This document shows positions 8,893 to 16,873 of a DNA stretch of 64,000 nt, piece after piece. The DNA is taken from the NCBI RefSeq assembly GCF_036231355.1, contig NZ_CP109496.1:3658001-3722000 (forward strand), read 5' to 3'. The position numbers and the translations under genes were made by a program. Each line of letters starts with the position of its first letter. Within the stretch, counting starts at the first letter, position 1. The notes under the pieces are model-generated. The model did not search any database. It was given only the letters and a program-made list of their open reading frames with translations, and had not been told where the DNA came from. This DNA is from Streptomyces sp. NBC_01431 (GTDB lineage Bacteria; Actinomycetota; Actinomycetes; Streptomycetales; Streptomycetaceae).

Positions 8893-9834
8893 TCAGCTGA
8901 GTTGGAGGAGTCCGCGCAGAAGATCGCGGCTTTCCTCCGGGCCGGGACTGTCCTTCTGGAGGCGGGCCATGGCCCTTTCGTACTGCGCGACCTCCTCCGC
9001 CTTGTCCAAATACAGTGCGGAGGTGAGCTGTTCGAGATAGACGATGTCCGACAGGTCCGACTCGGGGAACCGCAGCATCGTGAAGGCGCCGCTCTCCCCC
9101 GCGTGCCCGCCGAAGCTGAACGGCATGATCTGGAGATTGATGTTGGGCTGCTCCGACAGCTCGATGAGATGCTTCAACTGGCCGCGCATCACGTCCCGTT
9201 CACCGTAGGGGCGGCGCAGCGCGGCTTCGTCCAGTACGGCGTGGAACTGCGGGGCCCGCTCCGAGACGAGGGCCTTCTGGCGCTCCAGACGCAGCGCGAC
9301 CCGGCGGTCGATCTCGGCGGTGGGCGCGCCCTGCATGCCGCGCGAGACCACCGCGTGCGCATAGGCCTCGGTCTGCAACAGGCCGTGGACGAACTGGACT
9401 TCGTAGATCCGGATGAGCGACGCGGCGCCCTCCAGACCGATGTATGTCTGGAACCAGCCGGGGAGCACATCGCCGAAGCTGTGCCACCAGCCTGCGATGT
9501 TGGCCTCCTTGGCGAGGCCGAGGAGCGCCATGCGCTCGGACTCGTCACCGACGCCGTAGAGCGTGAGCAGGTCCTCGACATCCCTGGCCTTGAAGCTCAC
9601 CCGCCCCAACTCCATACGACTGATCTTGGATTCGGATGCCCGGATGGAATAGCCGGCCGCTTCCCGCGTGATGCCGCGCGACTCGCGCAGGCGCCTGAGC
9701 TGTGAGCCGAGCAGAATGCGCCGGACCACCGAACCTCCACCGGCCTCGACTGCGCTCGGCCGGGGGGATCCCCATGCCTCCCCTGCGGTCACTTCGCCGT
9801 CCTCCCCATCCGAATGTGGAGGGCAGTCTGCCAT
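8893..9834 (-). CDS. XRE-family regulator with DUF5753 domain (WhiJ-like)
   Basis: About 313 aa. A helix-turn-helix of XRE type (about residues 42-95, LGSQLRRLRESRGIT and ESKISRMELGRV) is followed by the actinomycete DUF5753 domain with the marks W-F-Q-T-Y-I-G-L-E, LLQTEAYA and an R-P-Y-G-E-R-D motif. This is the architecture of S. coelicolor WhiJ-type regulators, which work with DUF397 partners in development. It is divergent from an anti-sigma-like ATPase gene. The ATG at 9834 has only a weak ribosome site, and GTG 9729 just before the HTH is a plausible later start. Confidence 0.9.
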   Translation of the reverse strand: MADCPPHSDGEDGEVTAGEAWGSPRPSAVEAGGGSVVRRILLGSQLRRLRESRGITREAAGYSIRASESKISRMELGRVSFKARDVEDLLTLYGVGDESERMALLGLAKEANIAGWWHSFGDVLPGWFQTYIGLEGAASLIRIYEVQFVHGLLQTEAYAHAVVSRGMQGAPTAEIDRRVALRLERQKALVSERAPQFHAVLDEAALRRPYGERDVMRGQLKHLIELSEQPNINLQIMPFSFGGHAGESGAFTMLRFPESDLSDIVYLEQLTSALYLDKAEEVAQYERAMARLQKDSPGPEESRDLLRGLLQLS

Positions 9835-9950
9835 CAAAACGCTTCAGCCCGTACCCGTGTGATTACGGAAATGGTCAAGGAGCGAAATCGGCCTGAGGAA
9901 CTTCCGGGGAAGAAATGAGCAAGAAACGGCACGGGGTTGGACAGGTCGGT

Positions 9951-9980
9951 CGCGTGCACGTGCATCTGCCCTTGCATCGG
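9951..9980 (+). promoter_or_regulatory. Shared 30-bp element upstream of the WhiJ-locus ATPase (copy 1)
   Basis: It begins CGCGTGCACGTGCATCT and continues with spaced TGCA half-sites. It contains the perfect palindrome TGCACGTGCA (9955-9964). A second copy in the opposite orientation lies before the DUF397 gene (11048-11077), identical over the first 17 bases. Probable binding site of the neighbouring XRE protein. Confidence 0.6.
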
Positions 9981-10083
9981 GCCGAAGCATTCGGAACCAT
10001 GGTCCCCGCGCACCTGCGTGCTCAACTGCGTCTAGCTGCTTGCGTCCTGTACCGCCACGGCCGCGAACCTGGGAGTGCTTCGC

Positions 10084-10584
10084 ATGGGGACGAACGGATC
10101 GACCATGCTGGAGCCGTGCGAGCCCTTAAGGCAGGCGCTTCCCTCCATCGACCCCTCGACGGTCTCGGGCTCGGCGTCCTGTGCGCTGCCCGCCCGGTAC
10201 GAAGCGGTGGGCGGGGCAAGGAAGTTCACGAGATCGACGCTGACACAGTGGGGGCTCGGCGAGCGCTTCGACGATGTCGCCCTGGTCGTCTCGGAACTCG
10301 TCACCAACGCGCTGCGGCACGCGCTGCCCGCCGACACCCCGCGCGAGAGCGACGCCCCGGTGCGGCTGCATCTGATGCGCTGGACCAGCCGCCTGGTGTG
10401 CGCGGTCCGCGACCCCAGCGCGGAGAGCCCCGTCGAGCGCGAGGGCGACGACTTCGGCGCGGAGTGCGGGCGCGGCCTGTTCCTGGTGGACTCGTTCGCC
10501 GACAGCTGGGGCTGGCACCCGCTGTCGGGCGCGCTCGGCGGCAAGGTCGTCTGGGCCCTGTTCCGTCTTCAGCCCGCGGAATAG
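10084..10584 (+). CDS. ATP-binding protein, anti-sigma-factor-like (HATPase_c_2), with a TTA codon
   Basis: A 166-aa RsbW/SpoIIAB-type GHKL ATPase. The N box is E71-L-V-T-N75-A-L-R-H, the D box is V-R-D110, and the glycine lid is G-R-G-L-F-L-V at about 129-135. Such proteins bind sigma or anti-anti-sigma partners or act as kinases, and in actinomycetes they often sit beside WhiJ-like regulators. The ATG at 10084 follows GGGAG with 8-nt spacing; a GTG at 10075 is less well placed. Codon 15 (10126-10128) is TTA, the rare leucine codon read only by the bldA tRNA, so translation may depend on development. Confidence 0.88.
   Translation: MGTNGSTMLEPCEPLRQALPSIDPSTVSGSASCALPARYEAVGGARKFTRSTLTQWGLGERFDDVALVVSELVTNALRHALPADTPRESDAPVRLHLMRWTSRLVCAVRDPSAESPVEREGDDFGAECGRGLFLVDSFADSWGWHPLSGALGGKVVWALFRLQPAE
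10126..10128 (+). promoter_or_regulatory. TTA leucine codon (candidate bldA control point)
   Basis: In-frame TTA at codon 15 of the ATPase gene, downstream of every likely start codon. In Streptomyces this codon is nearly confined to genes under bldA translational control. Confidence 0.75.
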
Positions 10585-10616
10585 CACGACACAACAGCCG
10601 GAGGCTGCGGCTCCGA

Positions 10617-10694
10617 CCCCGCGGTCCTCGACCCTGCGGCTTGCGCCCCTCCGGATCGTCGACCCTCCGGATGTGCGACCCTCCGGATTTTCGA
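10617..10694 (+). repeat. Short tandem repeat array (16-bp units)
   Basis: Three adjacent 16-bp units begin CCCTCCGGAT (10647-10662, 10663-10678, 10679-10694) and are preceded by two more degenerate units. The array lies between the convergent ATPase and DUF397 genes and has no terminator-like structure. Confidence 0.7.
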
Positions 10695-10735
10695 GGCGGG
10701 TTCACCCCCTCACACGGGGGCCCGTCCCGCGGGGT

Positions 10736-10975
10736 TCAGTCCATCACCAGGTGATCGAACTCGCCGTCCTTGATGCCGAGCAGCATCGCCTCTATCTCAG
10801 CCCTGGTGTAGACCAGTGCGGGCCCGTCCGGATGGCGTGAGTTGCGTACCGCCACCCCTCCGCCCGGCAGTTTGGCGAATTCGACGCAGGAACCCTGCGA
10901 GTTGCTGTGCTGGCTCTTCTGCCAAGCGACACCCTGAAGCTCCGCTGCCGCCATGCCGTTGTACGCGTGGTGCAA
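10736..10975 (-). CDS. DUF397 domain protein
   Basis: A 79-aa member of DUF397. The family core is present: W-Q-K-S-Q-H-S-N, then GSCVEF, GGGVAVRNSRHPDGPALVYT and an acidic C-terminus. DUF397 proteins are small partners found beside XRE/DUF5753 regulators and can bind and restrain them, as reported for WhiJ-type systems. Here the regulator lies about 0.9 kb away, across the ATPase gene, and the three genes form one locus. The start is at 10975; downstream in-frame ATG codons exist. Confidence 0.9.
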   Translation of the reverse strand: MHHAYNGMAAAELQGVAWQKSQHSNSQGSCVEFAKLPGGGVAVRNSRHPDGPALVYTRAEIEAMLLGIKDGEFDHLVMD

Positions 10976-11360
10976 GGTCGCTCCCGGGATGTGCAGAGGT
11001 GCATCTGTGAATGGTCAACTGCCCCGGATCATAGCTGTGTTCATGTGCGCCTGCATGGGAAGATGCACGTGCACGCGGGGTGCCCAGGCGGTTACAGCCG
11101 CTGCGTGGGCCACCGGGATCGACTCTCCGTACCCGACAGGCAGACGCATTCCGGGGTCCGACGGTTCAACCGGCCGCGCGATCACCCCTGCCCCGGCATA
11201 CGAAACCGGCCGTCGCCGACTCCCCTTCGACCGGGCGGCGGAGGGCGGAGGGGGTCGGTCCGCTCAGCGCCGGGCGATCAGGACCGTCGACGCCGGGTGG
11301 CCCGGCCCGGCTGGTAGCTTGTCGCGGTCTCGAACACCGTTCACAGGGGGAAGAAAAGCC
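10976..11360. other. Intergenic region between DUF397 gene and lipoprotein gene
   Basis: This 385-bp stretch has no convincing gene. It holds the second copy of the WhiJ-locus element (11048-11077) on the DUF397 side. On the lipoprotein side there is a possible -10 box TAGCTT near 11325 and a GGGGGAAG ribosome site just before GTG 11361. Confidence 0.6.
11048..11077 (-). promoter_or_regulatory. Shared 30-bp element upstream of the DUF397 gene (copy 2)
   Basis: Read on the minus strand it starts with the same 17 bases as the copy at 9951-9980 and keeps the TGCACGTGCA palindrome (11064-11073) and the distal TGCA. It sits about 70-100 bp upstream of the DUF397 start, in the same orientation relative to that gene as copy 1 has to the ATPase gene. 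Confidence 0.6.
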
Positions 11361-11849
11361 GTGCACAGGCACATACGTACCGCCGCATTCGCCGCCGCCG
11401 GGCTCTCGGTCGCACTCGTTCTGACCGGCTGCGGCAGCAGCGGCAAGAAGTCCGACCCGGCCACCAAGTCCCCGGCGGCGAGCAGCGCGCCGTCGGCTCC
11501 GGACGGCGGCGGCACTCCGGCCAAGAGCGCCGACCTCCAGGGCAGCTGGACCGCGACGAGCGGCGGCAAGACCGTCACCATGGTCATCGCGAACAAGACC
11601 GCGGCCCTGCTCTCGCCGCACGTGTGCTCCGGCACCACGGCCGAGGGTGCGGGCATGACCATGATCACTCTGAAGTGCGCGGACGGGAACACCGAGCGCA
11701 CCCAGGGCATGGCCACGATCAAGGGCGACAGCCTTGAGGTGAAGTGGGAGGGCTCCGGCACGGACACCTTCACCCGGGGCAAGACGGCCTCGCTCCCGAG
11801 CGGCCTTCCCACGGCGGGGCTCCCCACCGCCGGCCTTCCGACCCCGTAA
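11361..11849 (+). CDS. Putative lipoprotein of unknown function
   Basis: 162 aa. The N-terminus is a lipoprotein signal with lipobox L-T-G-C at 21-24, so the protein is probably anchored to the outer face of the membrane through Cys24. A Ser/Ala/Pro linker follows, then a compact domain (about 50-150) with G-S-W-T-A-T-S-G-G-K-T-V and two cysteines (HVCSG, LKCADG) that may form a disulfide. The C-terminus ends in three repeats of GLPTA/P. I do not recognise the domain. GTG 11361 is supported by GGGGGAAG upstream. It is convergent with the FUSC gene. Confidence 0.8.
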   Translation: MHRHIRTAAFAAAGLSVALVLTGCGSSGKKSDPATKSPAASSAPSAPDGGGTPAKSADLQGSWTATSGGKTVTMVIANKTAALLSPHVCSGTTAEGAGMTMITLKCADGNTERTQGMATIKGDSLEVKWEGSGTDTFTRGKTASLPSGLPTAGLPTAGLPTP

Positions 11850-11893
11850 CCCCGAAAGGGTCAGGGGCTGCCGTACGCACAACTTCCTTACAG

Positions 11894-13948
11894 TTAGGGG
11901 GAGTTGGACGGCGTGAGCGCGTCGGTCAGGTCGTCCAGGCAGTGCAGGACGAGACCGGCGCCCTGCCGGACCACCCGGTCGGGCACGCCCTCGCCGTCCC
12001 ACGCGGCCAGGGCCTGCTCGACCTCCTCCCAGCGCGGCACCCGCCGCTCGCGCACCGCCTTCGCGCCCTGTTCTGTGGCATGCCGCAGTGCGTCGGCGAG
12101 CTTGGCCGCGGCCGGCACCGGCACCGCGTCCCGGTCCGGAAGATGCGCCTCCATCAGCATGGCCGTACGCCCCAACTGCCGTAGCGCGCGGGCGGCTTCG
12201 TCGGCCGCGGAACGGGAAAGCCCCCGGTGGCGGACCGGCTCGTGCCGGGCCTTGTCGAGCGCCTCCTGCCAGGCGATGCGCGCCGCCCGGGTGTCGAGCA
12301 GCGCTTGGCGGATCTCGCCGGAGCCCCGGCTCGGATCGGCGTAGTGGGCGATGACGGCGGCGGCGTACCGGCCGTCCCCCGCCACCCAGTCGGCGAGCCG
12401 GGTGCGCAGCCTCGGCGTCTCCCAGGCCGGGTAGACGGCGTACGAGACCATCGCGAGCGCACCGCCCAGCAGGGTCAAGAACACCCGGTCGGGCACCGTC
12501 TGGGTCCACTGGAGACCGCCCATGCCGAGCAGGAACACCACATACGCGGACACGCAGGCGCTCAGCACCGCGTAGCCCGTGCGCATCAGCAGGTACGCCA
12601 GGAACGCGCAGGCCACCGCGATGGCCGCGGACGTCGGGGTGTCCGGATGGGTGAGCTGCACCACGCCGGTCGCCAGCGCCACGCCCACCAGGGTGCCGCC
12701 GAAGCGGGCCACCGCGCGGGCGTAGGTGAGCGAGAAGTCCGGTCGCATCACCATCACGGACGCCATCGGCGCCCAGTAGCCGTGGCCGAGCGGCAGTACC
12801 TGGCCGAGGAGGTAGCCGGCCGTCGTCACCGCGCAGACCCGCACCGCGTGCCGCAGGATCGGTGAGTCGCGGCGGCCCAGCTCGGCACGCATCGTGCGCA
12901 GTGCGACCGGCACCTCGCGGAACAGGGTCGGTCTGAGCAGCGGGGCCGCGTCGTCGCCGGTGCCGCTGCCCCCGGCGGTCTCGACCACGTCGGCGAGCAG
13001 CGCGCCGAGCCGGGCCGCGGCGCGGCGGGCGGGGCCGGTCAGGATGGCGCCGGTGTCGGGGGTGGCGAGCGCGGCCTCGGCCGCGGGCGGGATGCTGACC
13101 GGCTCGCCGTGTCTGACGGCCCGCGCGGCGGCGTCCAGTACGGTCGCGGCGGCGGCGAGCAACTCCCTGACCCGGTCGCGTTCGACGCCCTCGTCGGGGA
13201 CGCCCAGCGCCGGGTCGGCGAGCGAGGCCAGGACCGGCCGGATCCGCTCGGCGATGCCCCGGGCGCCGTGCAGTTCGGGGGGCCGGCGGCGGGCCTCGCG
13301 CGGGGTGACGGCGGCGGCGAGCCGGGCGGTCATCAGGGGCTGCGGGTCGAACGGCGCGACCGGATCGTGCCGTAGCCGGCGCGCGTAGTCGGCCACCGCG
13401 GCCAGTGCGTCGGCCAGCGCGTCGCGCCGCGCGCCCCATCGGCGTACCGGGAAGACCACGACGAGGGCGGCCTGCACGACCCCGCCGAACGCGATCATCG
13501 CGGCGTGCCCGGCGGCCTCGCCGAGCGAGCTGGGCAGGGTGACGGTGACCAGCATGATCGCCACGTTCGACGAGGCGATCACGCCGACGGTCGGGCCGAC
13601 CGCCCACGACAGGCCCGCCACGAACGTCCACACGGCGAGCAGCAGCAGGAAGAACGGCGAGTGGGTGCCGACGAGGTAGCCGAGGAACGTCGAGATCGCG
13701 AGCGAGAGGCCGGAGGCCAGCGCCAGTACCGGCCTGGGGCGCCAACTGCGCTGGTACGTGGCGATGGCGGCCTGGAACGCGCCGAACGCGGAGCTCACGG
13801 CGACCGAGGGGCCGAAGAGGGTGAGGCTGATACCGACGACGATGGCAAGGCCGGCGGCTCCGCGCAGGGCCACCAGCGGTTCCAGGCGCAGGCGCTCGAC
13901 CTTCAGCCCCGAGCGTGTGGTCTCTTTCAGCGCACGGAGCCAGCCCAT
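11894..13948 (-). CDS. FUSC family membrane protein (aromatic acid/efflux type)
   Basis: 684 aa with the duplicated FUSC layout: an N-terminal block of about six membrane segments (25-170), a cytoplasmic region (175-330), a second membrane block (345-500) containing the FUSC_2 signature G-Y-W-A-P-M-A-S-V-M-V-M-R-P-D and R-x-G-G-T-L-V-G, and a helical cytoplasmic tail. Relatives include YccS/YhcK and AaeB, proposed exporters of aromatic acids or other toxic metabolites, which usually work with a membrane-fusion partner. None is adjacent here, as is usual in actinomycetes. Substrate unknown. Confidence 0.88.
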   Translation of the reverse strand: MGWLRALKETTRSGLKVERLRLEPLVALRGAAGLAIVVGISLTLFGPSVAVSSAFGAFQAAIATYQRSWRPRPVLALASGLSLAISTFLGYLVGTHSPFFLLLLAVWTFVAGLSWAVGPTVGVIASSNVAIMLVTVTLPSSLGEAAGHAAMIAFGGVVQAALVVVFPVRRWGARRDALADALAAVADYARRLRHDPVAPFDPQPLMTARLAAAVTPREARRRPPELHGARGIAERIRPVLASLADPALGVPDEGVERDRVRELLAAAATVLDAAARAVRHGEPVSIPPAAEAALATPDTGAILTGPARRAAARLGALLADVVETAGGSGTGDDAAPLLRPTLFREVPVALRTMRAELGRRDSPILRHAVRVCAVTTAGYLLGQVLPLGHGYWAPMASVMVMRPDFSLTYARAVARFGGTLVGVALATGVVQLTHPDTPTSAAIAVACAFLAYLLMRTGYAVLSACVSAYVVFLLGMGGLQWTQTVPDRVFLTLLGGALAMVSYAVYPAWETPRLRTRLADWVAGDGRYAAAVIAHYADPSRGSGEIRQALLDTRAARIAWQEALDKARHEPVRHRGLSRSAADEAARALRQLGRTAMLMEAHLPDRDAVPVPAAAKLADALRHATEQGAKAVRERRVPRWEEVEQALAAWDGEGVPDRVVRQGAGLVLHCLDDLTDALTPSNSP

Positions 13949-14023
13949 GATCTAGAGGGTAGTGCGCTGCTCACCACCGTGCCGCTCGCGGCCCGGGAGG
14001 CTCTTGCCGAAGGGAGATTGGTC

Positions 14024-15148
14024 TCAGCTCCCCGGAAGTCGGGGGCGCCCTTTGTGTGCTCGGTCCGCTGCCTCCCGGCCGTGCGTCCAGCCCTCCTCGT
14101 CCGTCGCGCCGCGCACCCTCGTCGTCACCGTTTTCGGGAACATCTCCTGCGCGCGGTCCGTCACCGCGACAGCGCGGGTGGCGAGGACCGGGAGGAGGGC
14201 GCCGCCGAACTCCTCCTCCACATGGCGGGCCGTCGCGGCGAGCAGGTCGCCGAGGCGGTTGGCGTAGGAGAGGAGGAAGGACTGGCGGAACGTCTTGGTG
14301 CGTTTGCGGCCGCCGGCCCGCTGCGCGGCCTCCGCCCGCGTCATCGCGGCCGTGCCCTGCACGAGGAGGGAGGTGTAGAGGAGCTCCACCGCCTCCAGGT
14401 CGCCCTCGAAGCCGACGACCGTCGAGAAGCCGAGCTCCGAGCTCCACACCGCCCGGCAGTGGTTCGCGCCGGCGACCGCGTCGAGCAGGATCGCCTTCGC
14501 TGTCTCGTACGGCGCGTCCACCCCGATCCGGCAGGCCCCCGGCACCTCGCCGCCCGGCCCCTGCCCCGCGAGCAGCGCCTCGTCCACGCTGTGCCGCGCC
14601 ATCAGCTCCTGCGCCTTGGCGCTGAGCGCCTCCGCCTCCTCGGGAAACCCGGTCGCCTCGGCCTTCGCGAGCAGCGCCCTGATCCGGGCCAGGGTCTTCG
14701 GCTCGCCGTGCACCGGCGGTCCGAGCAGCGCCGCCCCCGGCGCCGGGCCGACCGGCTCGATCGCGGGCAGCCGCAGCAGCAGCCGGTAGAGCTCAAGGAC
14801 GGCGGTCGCGTACGAGAAGCGGTCCGCGTGCCAGGCCTGCGCCGGCAGCTCGTCCAGCTGCTCCTGCCAGCGTGCGGGCAGCCGTTCGTAACGGGCGAGC
14901 TCGTCGCGGACCAGGCCGCTCAGGATGCGCACCTGCGGCTCGTCCAGGTCGCGCCGTACGATCCGTACGACATCGGCGGGCTGCCAGCCCCGGTCCCAGG
15001 CGCGCCGCACGAACTCCCGCCCGCGCAGGGCGAGTTCGGCGTCCGCGTCCGGGGCTGCGGCGAGCAGTGAGGCGCCGGTGTCCAGACCCGCGTCGCCCTC
15101 GGCGTAGAGCGCCGCCGCGAACGCCCGGTCCACGCTCTCCACCGACAT
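14024..15148 (-). CDS. DUF2786 domain protein
   Basis: 374 aa. The N-terminal part (1-150) is alpha-helical. The DUF2786 motif begins near residue 155 with I-R-A-L-L-A-K-A-E-A-T-G-F-P-E-E-A-E-A-L-S-A-K-A-Q-E-L-M-A-R-H, a zinc-binding-like helical signature found in actinobacteria and phages, some members beside SprT-like peptidases. The C-terminal part keeps W-S-S-E-L-G-F-S and the basic G-G-R-K-R-T-K-T-F-R-Q-S-F stretch. Function unknown. ATG 15148 is preferred over TTG 15151 because GGGAGG is about 8 nt upstream. Confidence 0.9.
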   Translation of the reverse strand: MSVESVDRAFAAALYAEGDAGLDTGASLLAAAPDADAELALRGREFVRRAWDRGWQPADVVRIVRRDLDEPQVRILSGLVRDELARYERLPARWQEQLDELPAQAWHADRFSYATAVLELYRLLLRLPAIEPVGPAPGAALLGPPVHGEPKTLARIRALLAKAEATGFPEEAEALSAKAQELMARHSVDEALLAGQGPGGEVPGACRIGVDAPYETAKAILLDAVAGANHCRAVWSSELGFSTVVGFEGDLEAVELLYTSLLVQGTAAMTRAEAAQRAGGRKRTKTFRQSFLLSYANRLGDLLAATARHVEEEFGGALLPVLATRAVAVTDRAQEMFPKTVTTRVRGATDEEGWTHGREAADRAHKGRPRLPGS

Positions 15149-15520
15149 CAAGGTGCCTCCCTACCGATCCGCGCGCTGCCGGTCACGATGGTCCCAGCAA
15201 GCGCACGGAACCACGAAACGCGGCGCCTTCCACGGCTCGCGCGACTCGCTTGTCCACAGCCTGTGGACAAAGTTTCGGTACGGGAACCGCCGCGGTCCGG
15301 CACGGCCGTACGCCATGGTGGACCGGAGGCCGTCGGTAGGGCGGCAGCCTCGCCCGGGGCGGCGGGGGCCGGCCGCGGCGCAGTCGCTCCGGCGCGCCGA
15401 CCGCCGGATGCGGTCGCGCGGTGAAACCGTTTCGCGGTGCGGGGCCTCCATGAGGTGTCCGGTCCGCTTGAGACCGGCCCCATGGGGCACCCGAAGGGAC
15501 AACGAACGAAAGGACCGGCC
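15149..15520. other. Intergenic region with DnaA-box palindrome
   Basis: This 372-bp divergent intergenic stretch lies between the DUF2786 and DUF4232 genes. Its main feature is the inverted pair of DnaA-box sequences at 15250-15270. I see no supported gene in it; the short frames here lack ribosome sites and conserved content. Confidence 0.6.
15250..15270. promoter_or_regulatory. Palindromic pair of DnaA-box-like sequences
   Basis: TTGTCCACA (15250-15258) and its exact inverted copy TGTGGACAA (15262-15270) are separated by GCC. TTGTCCACA is the preferred Streptomyces DnaA-box sequence. The whole forms a perfect 10-bp-arm palindrome about 100 bp upstream of the DUF2786 start. Confidence 0.65.
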
Positions 15521-16186
15521 GTGTTGCGCCTGCGTACCGCCCCCCTGGCCGCGATCACCGTGCTCACCGCCACCCTGGCCCTGACCGCCTGCGGCGGCAG
15601 CGGGGCCGGCAAGGTGGCCACCAGTGACACCCCGAGCAGCACCGGCTCGGGCAGCTCCGCCGCCGCGTCCAGTGCGCCCGGCACCGACGGCGGCCGGAGC
15701 ATGGCGCCCTCCGGCGGCAGCATCGGAGGCGGCACGAACGCGGGCACGGGCGTCGGGGACGGTGGCTCCGGCCACTGCCTGACCTCGCAGCTCGCCTTCG
15801 CCGTCAGCCCCGGCAGCGGCGCGCAGTCGGCGGGCTCGCAGGGCGTGGTGACCATCACCCTCACCAACAACGGCGCCAAGCCCTGTGTGATGAAGGGCTA
15901 TCCGGGCGTCGACCTGGTGGGCGCCACCACCAAGTGGTCGCTGACCCGCGGCACCGCCGAGACCCCGTCGACGGTCACGGTCCGGCCGAACGCGACGACC
16001 ACCTTCAACATCTTCTACCTGCCCTTCACCAAGGGAAGCGGCCAGGAGTTCAAGCCGAAGAGCATCGTCATCACCCCGCCGGGCGAGACCCATTCCCACA
16101 CCCTGCCCTGGACCTTCTCCTCGGTCCTGCTCCAGGACGGGGCGACGCACCCGGGCACGTACATCAGCCCGGTGGGCTCCAAGTAG
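15521..16186 (+). CDS. DUF4232 domain lipoprotein
   Basis: 221 aa with a lipoprotein signal and lipobox L-T-A-C at 21-24, then a Ser/Gly/Ala-rich spacer to about residue 85. The DUF4232 beta domain follows: it starts at H-C-L-T-S-Q-L, contains V-T-I-T-L-T-N-N-G-A-K-P-C-V-M-K-G-Y-P-G-V and ends with strands before the C-terminus. The two cysteines in these positions are typical of the family. It is a surface-anchored protein of unknown role, abundant in Streptomyces. GTG 15521 follows AAAGGA with 6-nt spacing. Confidence 0.9.
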   Translation: MLRLRTAPLAAITVLTATLALTACGGSGAGKVATSDTPSSTGSGSSAAASSAPGTDGGRSMAPSGGSIGGGTNAGTGVGDGGSGHCLTSQLAFAVSPGSGAQSAGSQGVVTITLTNNGAKPCVMKGYPGVDLVGATTKWSLTRGTAETPSTVTVRPNATTTFNIFYLPFTKGSGQEFKPKSIVITPPGETHSHTLPWTFSSVLLQDGATHPGTYISPVGSK

Positions 16187-16211
16187 GCGGCCCAGGCGGC
16201 CAGTTGGCGTC

Positions 16212-16724
16212 CTACAGGCCCGCGCCCGTGAGCCGGTTGGCGAAGGTGGACAGGGTGTAGGTGCCGATGCCGAGGACGACTTCGAGGGCGTTCTGCTCGG
16301 TGTACCCGTACGAGAGGAAGTCCTTGACGGCCTCGTCCGCGACCCCGCCCGCCGTCGCGAGCACCGCCAGCGTGAAGCGGCGTACGGCGTCGAGCTTCGG
16401 GTCGGCGAGCGGGCGCTGCTCGTGCAGGGCGCTCACCAGCTCCTCGTCCGCGCCCAGGGTGCGCAGCTTGCCGGTGTGCATGGCGACACAGACGTGGCAT
16501 TCGTTGCGGACGGCCACGGTCATGATGACGACCTCGCGCGCCGGCGGCTCAAGGGTGCACCGCTCGAAGATCCCGCTCACCGCGAGGAAGCCGTCCAGGA
16601 CGTGCGGGGAAGTGGCCATTTTGGCGACGGGCGAGGTGAGCCGGCCGAGGTGGCGGATGGTCACCTCCATCGACTTGCGCGAGGCGGCGGGGGCCGATTC
16701 CAGGGTGTGCTCGGTGAACGTCAT
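16212..16724 (-). CDS. Carboxymuconolactone decarboxylase family protein (AhpD-like)
   Basis: 170 aa with the CMD/AhpD core: E-x-V-I-M-T-V-A-V-R-N-E-C-H-V-C-V-A-M-H near residues 65-84. The C-x-x-C pair and downstream histidine form the redox centre used in alkylhydroperoxidase-type chemistry, although many members have other or unknown activities. It is divergent from a MarR regulator gene with about 115 bp between the starts, and an inverted repeat covers the regulator promoter. That is a common arrangement for peroxide- or electrophile-responsive pairs. Confidence 0.9.
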   Translation of the reverse strand: MTFTEHTLESAPAASRKSMEVTIRHLGRLTSPVAKMATSPHVLDGFLAVSGIFERCTLEPPAREVVIMTVAVRNECHVCVAMHTGKLRTLGADEELVSALHEQRPLADPKLDAVRRFTLAVLATAGGVADEAVKDFLSYGYTEQNALEVVLGIGTYTLSTFANRLTGAGL

Positions 16725-16827
16725 GCGGCACCTCTTTCGTACGGTCCGGAACCAGGGACCCGGAACCAGGGGCGGTCCGGAGCCCGGGAATCCCGGCGGC
16801 CGGCGCCCGGAATGCCGGGTCCGGAAC

Positions 16828-16873
16828 TAGGATGGACAACGTGGTTGACGAAGAAAAGGTAAACCAGGTTGTC
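16828..16873 (+). promoter_or_regulatory. Leaderless promoter and inverted-repeat operator of the MarR gene
   Basis: TAGGAT (16828-16833) lies 7 nt before GTG 16841. GACAACGTGGTT (16835-16846) and AACCAGGTTGTC (16862-16873) are inverted repeats with one mismatch and a 15-bp spacer, spanning the predicted transcription start. Binding there would block the regulator's own promoter. Confidence 0.55.
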
